Positions 6,551-10,298 of a DNA stretch of 10,298 bases are shown piece by piece. The notes below the pieces were generated by a model. That model worked only from the letters and a program-made list of their open reading frames with translations. It did not search any database and was not told the origin of the DNA. The stretch lies in NCBI GenBank assembly GCA_013151535.1, contig JAADIC010000315.1, forward strand, positions 1 through 10,298, in the 5' to 3' direction. The first letter of the stretch is position 1, and each line of letters opens with the position of its first letter. Position numbers and translations under genes: made by a program. The stretch comes from Alphaproteobacteria bacterium. Lineage in GTDB: Bacteria; Pseudomonadota; Alphaproteobacteria; Rhodobacterales; Rhodobacteraceae.

Positions 6551-6579
6551 TACATAATGTAACGGTGGTAACAAATCAA
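6551..6579 (-). promoter_or_regulatory. Candidate leaderless promoter for the ChrB-like operon
   Basis: On the minus strand TTGATT (6574-6579) and TATGTA (6551-6556) are spaced by 17 bases. Only six bases separate the -10 element from the ATG at 6544, so transcription would begin at or next to the start codon. This agrees with the lack of a ribosome site. The spacer carries a GTTAC direct repeat (GTTACCACCGTTAC), which might bind a regulator. Confidence 0.35.
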
Positions 6580-6623
6580 GAGAAATTGTCCGCGACATCT
6601 GTAGCGCGACCACCGACCCTTGG

Positions 6624-6637
6624 TTGATTTGCGTCAA
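6624..6637 (+). promoter_or_regulatory. FNR/CRP-family box upstream of ppk2
   Basis: TTGATTTGCGTCAA matches the FNR-type consensus TTGAT-N4-ATCAA at nine of ten specified positions. Its centre is about 59 bases before the ppk2 ATG. If used as a class II site, transcription would start near 6671, with a -10 region in TTGTTAAAG (6657-6665), which is compatible. It could also serve the divergent ChrB-like operon, whose ATG is about 86 bases away. The regulator could be FnrL or a Dnr/Nnr-type protein. Confidence 0.55.
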
Positions 6638-6689
6638 AGCGGCGTTAACCCGCATTTGTTAAAGTTCGGGCAAATCAATGGAGATGTGA

Positions 6690-7616
6690 ATGACAACTGC
6701 GCGATCAAAGGCAGGCAATGGGCCTGTGGCCGATGAGGCGAACCACGCCGAAGTTTTCCCGGTGCTCACCGAAGATACGGTGCGCCAGACCTTCGAGGGC
6801 GGGGTTTACCCTTACCCCGACAAGATGAAAAAGGCGGAATACGAGGCGGCCAAGGCCAGGTTGCAGGCTGAATTGTTGAAGGTGCAGCTTTGGGTGCAGC
6901 AGACCGGGCAGAAGTTCGTATTGCTGTTTGAGGGGCGCGATGCGGCTGGCAAAGGTGGTACGATCAAGCGCTTTATGGAGCACCTCAACCCGCGCGAAGC
7001 CCGGGTCGTGGCCCTGCCCAAACCGACCGTCAAGCAGACCGGCCAGTGGTTTTTCCAGCGCTATATCGAGCAATTGCCGACAGCGGGCGAAATGGTGTTT
7101 TATGACCGTTCGTGGTATAATCGTGCCGGGGTCGAGCGGGTCATGGGGTTCTGCAAACCCAACGAATATCTGGAATTCATGCGCCAGACGCCGGAATTTG
7201 AACGCATGCTGACGCGCTCGGGCGTTCAGCTTTATAAATATTGGTTTTCGGTCACACAGGAAGAACAGAAACGCCGGTTCGAGGCGCGCAAGGAAGATCC
7301 TTTGAAGCGTTGGAAGCTGTCCCCCGTAGATCAGGCGTCGCTGGGCAAGTGGAACGATTATACCGAGGCCAAAGAGGCGATGTTCTTTTACACCGACACC
7401 GCAGACGCCCCCTGGACGATCATCAAATCCAACGACAAGAAGCGCGCCCGCATCAATTGTATGCGCCACTTCCTAAGCTCGCTGGACTATCCCGACAAGG
7501 ACCACGACATCGTGCAGGCCCCCAATCCGCTGATCGTCGGCCATGCGGGGCAGGTGATCCACCAGTCCGACCACATTCTGGGCGCGGCATTGCACCCGGA
7601 CCAGCGCAAAAGTTAG
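6690..7616 (+). CDS. ppk2: Polyphosphate kinase 2 (PPK2)
   Basis: A 308-residue cytosolic kinase that moves phosphate between polyphosphate and nucleoside di- or triphosphates, typically favouring polyphosphate-driven NTP synthesis. The P-loop fold is clear: Walker A GRDAAGKGG at 82-90 with K88, Walker B FYDRSWYNRAGVERVMGF at 137-154 with D139 and R140, and a basic lid-region segment around 194-210. ARVVALPKPTVKQTGQWFFQ at 104-123 is a family block. One-domain length and layout suit class I PPK2. GGAG (6680-6683) lies six bases before the ATG. The gene stands alone on the plus strand, divergent from the ChrB-like operon and convergent with the nuclease-like gene. An FNR-type box upstream suggests oxygen-dependent control (inference). 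Nucleotide preference cannot be told from sequence alone. Confidence 0.94.
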   Translation: MTTARSKAGNGPVADEANHAEVFPVLTEDTVRQTFEGGVYPYPDKMKKAEYEAAKARLQAELLKVQLWVQQTGQKFVLLFEGRDAAGKGGTIKRFMEHLNPREARVVALPKPTVKQTGQWFFQRYIEQLPTAGEMVFYDRSWYNRAGVERVMGFCKPNEYLEFMRQTPEFERMLTRSGVQLYKYWFSVTQEEQKRRFEARKEDPLKRWKLSPVDQASLGKWNDYTEAKEAMFFYTDTADAPWTIIKSNDKKRARINCMRHFLSSLDYPDKDHDIVQAPNPLIVGHAGQVIHQSDHILGAALHPDQRKS

Positions 7617-7640
7617 ACCGCCGAAAGCGCTGGTGTGTTG

Positions 7641-7664
7641 AGGGACATTTGAACAATGTTCCCT
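7641..7664. terminator. Bidirectional hairpin between ppk2 and the nuclease-like gene
   Basis: AGGGA-CATT pairs with AATG-T-TCCCT: nine base pairs with one bulged T and a TGAAC loop. It lies 24 bases after the ppk2 stop and touches the stop codon of the convergent minus-strand gene. Its symmetry and position fit a shared terminator, although T-runs are weak. Confidence 0.5.
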
Positions 7665-8160
7665 AGGCTAGTTCGAATAACCGGTCTGCGAGATCTGACA
7701 TGCACCGTATTTTCTGGAATCTTCCTTTGTTGATAACGCGAATAGCCGCGCGCTGGGCTTTATAGCCTTCACTATTGCCTTTTTCATGTTTCCCAATTTT
7801 GTTGCCAAGCTCTGGAAGAGGTTTCCTGGGTGAAGACCCGAACCACAGGAATTCCACCAAATCCAGGGTATCAGGATTAAAACGTATCCAAATGACGCAT
7901 CCGGCGGGTTTATCCGCCAGCCGGATGTTGATCTTTTGCCTCGAGGTTTTGGCCCCAACGAAACTGGATTTCATTTGAATATGACGCTCGATCCCATTGG
8001 CCTCAAGCAAGATGTCATACCCGCTTCGGTCGGTGTGGCTTCGCAGAATGTCCATCTCGGTACCGCGTTTCCACATCTCTTTGCAGAGTTCCCCAAGGAA
8101 ACCGTGTTCAAGATACTGCTCCCTCAGGCTTGATGCGGTATTATGTATGGCGTCTGGCAT
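7663..8160 (-). CDS. Putative PD-(D/E)xK-fold protein, nuclease-like
   Basis: A 165-residue soluble protein. I see a possible restriction-endonuclease-like core: an N-terminal helix with glutamates (EHGFLGELCKEMWKRG, 18-33), D49 in SGYDILLE, and Q62-x-K64 in RHIQMKSS, that is, D then Q-x-K at the spacing of a PD-(D/E)xK active site with Gln for the acidic residue. A hydrophobic strand follows (CVIWIRFN, 88-95). The rest is basic. The family name is not known to me, and the fold call rests only on this motif pattern. GAGGAAAAA precedes the ATG closely. It lies 46 bases downstream of the Doc toxin gene on the same strand, so it may be read from the toxin-antitoxin promoter. It looks less GC-rich than its neighbours, suggesting a transferred cassette. 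Confidence 0.65.
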   Translation of the reverse strand: MPDAIHNTASSLREQYLEHGFLGELCKEMWKRGTEMDILRSHTDRSGYDILLEANGIERHIQMKSSFVGAKTSRQKINIRLADKPAGCVIWIRFNPDTLDLVEFLWFGSSPRKPLPELGNKIGKHEKGNSEGYKAQRAAIRVINKGRFQKIRCMSDLADRLFELA

Positions 8161-8206
8161 TTTTTCCTCGTGGTTGCGGTTTCAACAGCCGCTAAGCAAA
8201 TGCAGT

Positions 8207-8590
8207 TTAGGCGTCCACCGCCTTCTTGCGCAACCAATCGGCCAGATCGCCCTCATCCGTCAGCCCCTGGGCGGTGGAGATGATGATCTGACCGGTTTCT
8301 TCCGTATTCCAGTCAAGTTCTACCCCGTGCACCTCTAGGCAAGTTTGCATGGTCCGAAAGGCTGTGCGTTTGTTGCCGTCATTAAAACAATGGCCAGTGG
8401 CGATCACCACGGCGTAAGTGGCGGCCAGTTCGAACACATCGTCAATCATGCCGTAAGCCAACCGATGATCGACCCGCGCCATTGCCCCTTCGAGTGATTT
8501 GTCAAGCGCGCGGCCCGGCAACTCGCCGGGGTTCAGCACTTCATCATGGATGCTTTCAACCAGATCCACGGATAAAAGATAAAAGCTCAT
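8207..8590 (-). CDS. Doc family toxin (type II toxin-antitoxin)
   Basis: A 127-residue Fic/Doc fold toxin, close to the length of phage P1 Doc. The signature GHCFNDGNKRTAF at 66-78 gives the H-x-F-x-D-G-N-K-R motif (H67, D71, N73, K74, R75). Lys at 74, where AMP-transferring Fic proteins have Gly, is the Doc type; P1 Doc phosphorylates elongation factor Tu and stops translation. The N-terminus (FYLLSVDLVESIHDEVL) and GLTDEGDLADWL at the end are also family-like. Its ATG overlaps the TGA of the antitoxin gene by four bases, with only a weak ribosome site, so translation is likely coupled. All catalytic residues are present and it appears intact. Confidence 0.93.
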   Translation of the reverse strand: MSFYLLSVDLVESIHDEVLNPGELPGRALDKSLEGAMARVDHRLAYGMIDDVFELAATYAVVIATGHCFNDGNKRTAFRTMQTCLEVHGVELDWNTEETGQIIISTAQGLTDEGDLADWLRKKAVDA

Positions 8591-8835
8591 TTGTCTTTCA
8601 GATAGTCCAGCACCGGTTGCACCCGCTTACGGCTGCGCCTCAGACTCTCCATCACCTGTTCTTTGGTCAAATACACCGGCTCCTCCAAATTCACGATCTC
8701 GGCGGGCACAAAATAGCCCACGCAACGTGAATTTTTCATGACCGCCACAGGTTTTCCACCCGCCTTGGCCAGCACTTTGTGCGGCTCGCGCATTTCGGTC
8801 ATGGTGGCGATGCGATTGGTCAGGAGGCGGGTCAT
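8587..8835 (-). CDS. Phd/YefM family antitoxin
   Basis: An 82-residue antitoxin that should bind and neutralise Doc and repress the operon promoter. The N-terminal half (TNRIATMTEMREPHKVLAKA, then GKPVAVMKNSRCVGYFVP, about 6-44) is the Phd/YefM DNA-binding and dimerisation domain. The charged, helical C-terminal part (56-82) is the region that wraps the toxin in this family. The start at 8835 is preferred over an in-frame ATG at 8898: AAAGGA lies about six bases before it and family similarity begins there, while the longer form would read through its own promoter. It overlaps doc by ATGA. Autoregulation is expected through the palindrome in the promoter. Confidence 0.9.
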   Translation of the reverse strand: MTRLLTNRIATMTEMREPHKVLAKAGGKPVAVMKNSRCVGYFVPAEIVNLEEPVYLTKEQVMESLRRSRKRVQPVLDYLKDK

Positions 8836-8857
8836 TGGATGTCCTTTGAAATGTGTA

Positions 8858-8886
8858 TTGAAATATATATTAGCATATGCGATATA
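8858..8886 (+). promoter_or_regulatory. Candidate opposing promoter for the methyltransferase gene
   Basis: TTGAAA (8858-8863) and GATATA (8881-8886) are spaced by 17 bases on the plus strand. It fully overlaps the antitoxin promoter on the other strand and shares the GCATATGC palindrome. AT-rich sequence makes chance matches likely here. Confidence 0.35.
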
Positions 8887-8894
8887 AATGTCAA
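8867..8894 (-). promoter_or_regulatory. Promoter and operator of the antitoxin-toxin operon
   Basis: On the minus strand a perfect TTGACA (8889-8894) is spaced by 16 bases from TAATAT (8867-8872). The 8-bp palindrome GCATATGC (8873-8880) abuts the -10 element within the spacer and is a good candidate Phd operator half-site pair. The region is distinctly AT-rich. The antitoxin ATG follows about 30 bases downstream. Confidence 0.65.
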
Positions 8895-8915
8895 CCAAAC
8901 CAAAGGAGTCGCCAG

Positions 8916-9509
8916 ATGTGGAACGAACGCTATAGCAAGCCCGGATTTTTGTTCGGCACCGAACCCGCCGCCTTTCTGGTGGCGCAACAGGATTACCTGA
9001 TCCGCGGCCAGAAGGCGCTGGCCATTGCTGACGGTGAGGGGCGCAACTCGATTTTCATGGCGGAAAAGGGTATGGACGTGACGGCGCAGGACGCGTCCGA
9101 CGTGGCGATTGACAAGGCACGCGGGCTGGCAGCGGCGCGCGAGGCGCGGGTGGATTTCCAGCTTGCCGACCTCAACGATTGGGATTGGGCCGATAACAGT
9201 TTTGATCTGGTCGCGGCGATTTTCATCCAGTTTGCCGACGCGCCGTTTCGTAATGAAATCTTTGCCGGTATCAAGAAAACCCTGAAGCCGGGCGGCGTGC
9301 TGTTGTTGCATGGTTATACCCCCAAGCAAGTCGAATACGGCACCGGCGGCCCACCCACGGCCAAGAACATGTATACTGCGGACCTGTTACAGGCCAGTTT
9401 TGAGGACATGGAAATCCTGCGCCTTGAGGGCTATGACCGCGAGGTGGACGAAGGGCGCGGCCATTCCGGCATGTCAGCCTTGATTGATCTGGTTGCTCGT
9501 AAACGCTGA
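8916..9509 (+). CDS. Class I SAM-dependent methyltransferase, TehB-like
   Basis: A 197-residue cytosolic methyltransferase. The N-terminus MWNERYSKPGFLFGTEPAAF is typical of the TehB/tellurite-resistance-type small methyltransferases. Motif I is ALAIADGEGRN (34-44), with Ala-Asp in place of the usual Gly-Cys before GEGRN; the acidic D59 follows the second strand (VTAQDAS), D85 lies in FQLADLND, and motif IV is FDLVAAIFIQF (96-106). KPGGVLLLHGY (124-134) is the post-motif strand. The substrate is unknown; thiol, selenite, tellurite or small-molecule methylation are all seen for relatives. The start is fixed by AAAGGAG (8902-8908) seven bases upstream; an in-frame ATG at 8877 is inside the promoter region. 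It is divergent from the toxin-antitoxin operon with an 80-base gap. Confidence 0.85.
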   Translation: MWNERYSKPGFLFGTEPAAFLVAQQDYLIRGQKALAIADGEGRNSIFMAEKGMDVTAQDASDVAIDKARGLAAAREARVDFQLADLNDWDWADNSFDLVAAIFIQFADAPFRNEIFAGIKKTLKPGGVLLLHGYTPKQVEYGTGGPPTAKNMYTADLLQASFEDMEILRLEGYDREVDEGRGHSGMSALIDLVARKR

Positions 9510-9525
9510 AATCCCGATTGCCGTT

Positions 9526-9553
9526 TCCCCCAGCCTAACCTAAGGCTGGGGGA
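9526..9553 (+). terminator. Strong GC hairpin over the start of the MATE gene
   Basis: CCCCCAGCCT (9527-9536) and AGGCTGGGGG (9543-9552) form a perfect 10-bp stem with a six-base loop, extended by a T-A pair that includes the A of the ATG at 9553. It lies 17 bases after the methyltransferase stop and may be its terminator, but no T-run follows; an A-run does. If transcription reads through, it would hide the ribosome site AAGG and the first ATG of the MATE gene. Confidence 0.6.
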
Positions 9554-10298
9554 TGAAAAAAACCACTCCGCCCATGCCCCACCCGATGCCGTATTCCGGC
9601 CACCTGAAGGCAACCCTTGTGCTGGGCCTGCCAATCGTCGGCTCGCATCTGGCGCAGATGCTTATCACGCTGACCGATACGGTGATGCTGGGTTGGTATG
9701 GTGTCGACGAGTTGGCGGCGGTGGTTCTGGCCAGCTCGCTGTTTTTCGTGCTGTTCATCGTCGGCTCGGGCTTTGCTTTCGCGGTCATGCCCATGGTTGC
9801 CATGGCCGAAGGGCAGGGCGATCACACCCAGGTGCGCCGGGTGGTGCGCATGGGGCTTTGGATCACGGTGATTTACACCTCCATCATGATGCCGATCCTG
9901 TGGAATTTTGAGGCGATCCTGCTGGCCATCGGCCAACAGCCCAAAATCGCCAAACTGGCATCATCTTACATGATCGTCCTGCAGTGGAGCATGTTTCCCG
10001 CCATGCTGGTCATGGTGCTGAAGAACTATTTATCCGCGCTTGAGCGGGTGAATGTGGTGCTGTGGGTGACGATACTGGCGGCAATCCTGAACGGGCTGGT
10101 CAATTACGCGCTGATTTTCGGCAATTGGGGCCTGCCCGAACTTGGGGTTGTCGGCGCGGCGCTGGCATCGGTGTTCAGCACACTTTTATCGTTTATTATC
10201 ATTGGCCTATACGCCTATTACCTGCCCGCCCTGCGCGATTACGCCATCTTCACCCGCCTCTGGCGCTCGGACTGGCCGGCGTTTCTTGAGGTGTTTCG
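9553..10298 (+). CDS. MATE family multidrug efflux transporter, 3' part outside the window
   Basis: The first 248 residues of an inner-membrane antiporter that expels drugs or organic cations using a Na+ or H+ gradient; about half of the usual 450 residues. Family blocks include LGLPIVGSHLAQMLITLTDTVMLGWYG near the start of helix 1 (about 24-50, D42), VGSGFAFAVMPMVAMAEGQGD (70-90), RRVVRMGLW (95-103), and GLPELGVVGAALAS (193-206). About six hydrophobic helices are present. The frame stays open to the window end. Start choice is uncertain: the ATG at 9553 has AAGG seven bases upstream but lies in a hairpin, while ATGs at 9574 and 9586 lack ribosome sites, and the latter (MPYSGH) resembles the usual N-terminus of the family as I recall it. 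Confidence 0.9.
   Translation, partial: MKKTTPPMPHPMPYSGHLKATLVLGLPIVGSHLAQMLITLTDTVMLGWYGVDELAAVVLASSLFFVLFIVGSGFAFAVMPMVAMAEGQGDHTQVRRVVRMGLWITVIYTSIMMPILWNFEAILLAIGQQPKIAKLASSYMIVLQWSMFPAMLVMVLKNYLSALERVNVVLWVTILAAILNGLVNYALIFGNWGLPELGVVGAALASVFSTLLSFIIIGLYAYYLPALRDYAIFTRLWRSDWPAFLEVF

Noticed and set aside
6545..6655. N-terminal extension of the ChrB-like protein to an ATG at 6655
   Set aside because: The extra residues do not look like the family, and they would read through the candidate promoter.
6678..6689. Tiny upstream frame ATG-GAG-ATG-TGA ending right at the ppk2 ATG
   Set aside because: The GGAG in it is simply the ppk2 ribosome site; three codons give no evidence of translation.
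6705..7469. A 254-codon open frame on the minus strand opposite ppk2
   Set aside because: It mirrors the PPK2 coding sequence, whose Walker motifs and ribosome site are unambiguous on the other strand.
1..10298. CRISPR array, tRNA, rRNA, insertion sequence or attachment site
   Set aside because: No regularly spaced repeats, no cloverleaf or rRNA text, no transposase or integrase and no terminal repeats were seen.

Overview
The window reads as a chromosomal segment of a GC-rich alphaproteobacterium, most likely Rhodobacteraceae (Roseobacter group or a relative). I base this on recalled family resemblance of ParE, a taurine:pyruvate aminotransferase-type enzyme and PPK2, and on an FNR-type box; no search was run. 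It is mostly ordinary chromosome with small accessory inserts, and no rRNA, tRNA, CRISPR array, transposase or prophage gene was seen.

Layout. (1) 1-2679, minus strand: parE (topoisomerase IV subunit B), followed with no spacer by an AT-rich 208-residue three-helix membrane protein of unknown function. A short palindrome lies downstream of it. (2) 2680-2979: divergent intergenic region with candidate promoters for parE and a bacteriohemerythrin gene. (3) 2980-4919, plus strand: a small bacteriohemerythrin with one iron-ligand His replaced by Asn and six Cys, then a perfect 22-bp palindrome, a TauR-like direct repeat, and a class III aminotransferase that fits Tpa. (4) 4920-5040: three consecutive hairpins between convergent genes. 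(5) 5041-6544, minus strand: a tight three-gene operon of a stand-alone ChrB N-domain-like protein, a polytopic membrane protein with two E-x-x-E helices, and a 68-residue two-helix protein. This is the best candidate for an uncharacterised transport system here. (6) 6545-7616: a divergent promoter region with an FNR-type box, then ppk2. (7) 7663-8835, minus strand: a Phd/YefM antitoxin, a Doc toxin, and a putative PD-(D/E)xK-fold protein. (8) 8916-10298, plus strand: a TehB-like methyltransferase and the start of a MATE efflux gene whose likely first start codon lies in a strong hairpin; the gene runs off the window.

How the genes work together: firm links are the four-base overlaps or short gaps within the antitoxin-toxin pair and within the ChrB_N/membrane-protein operon, plus parE with its downstream gene. 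Tpa would feed taurine carbon and nitrogen into central metabolism, but no sulfoacetaldehyde acetyltransferase or taurine transporter lies in the window. The hemerythrin gene (O2, NO or iron handling) and the FNR-like box at ppk2 hint at oxygen-responsive physiology, which is inference only.
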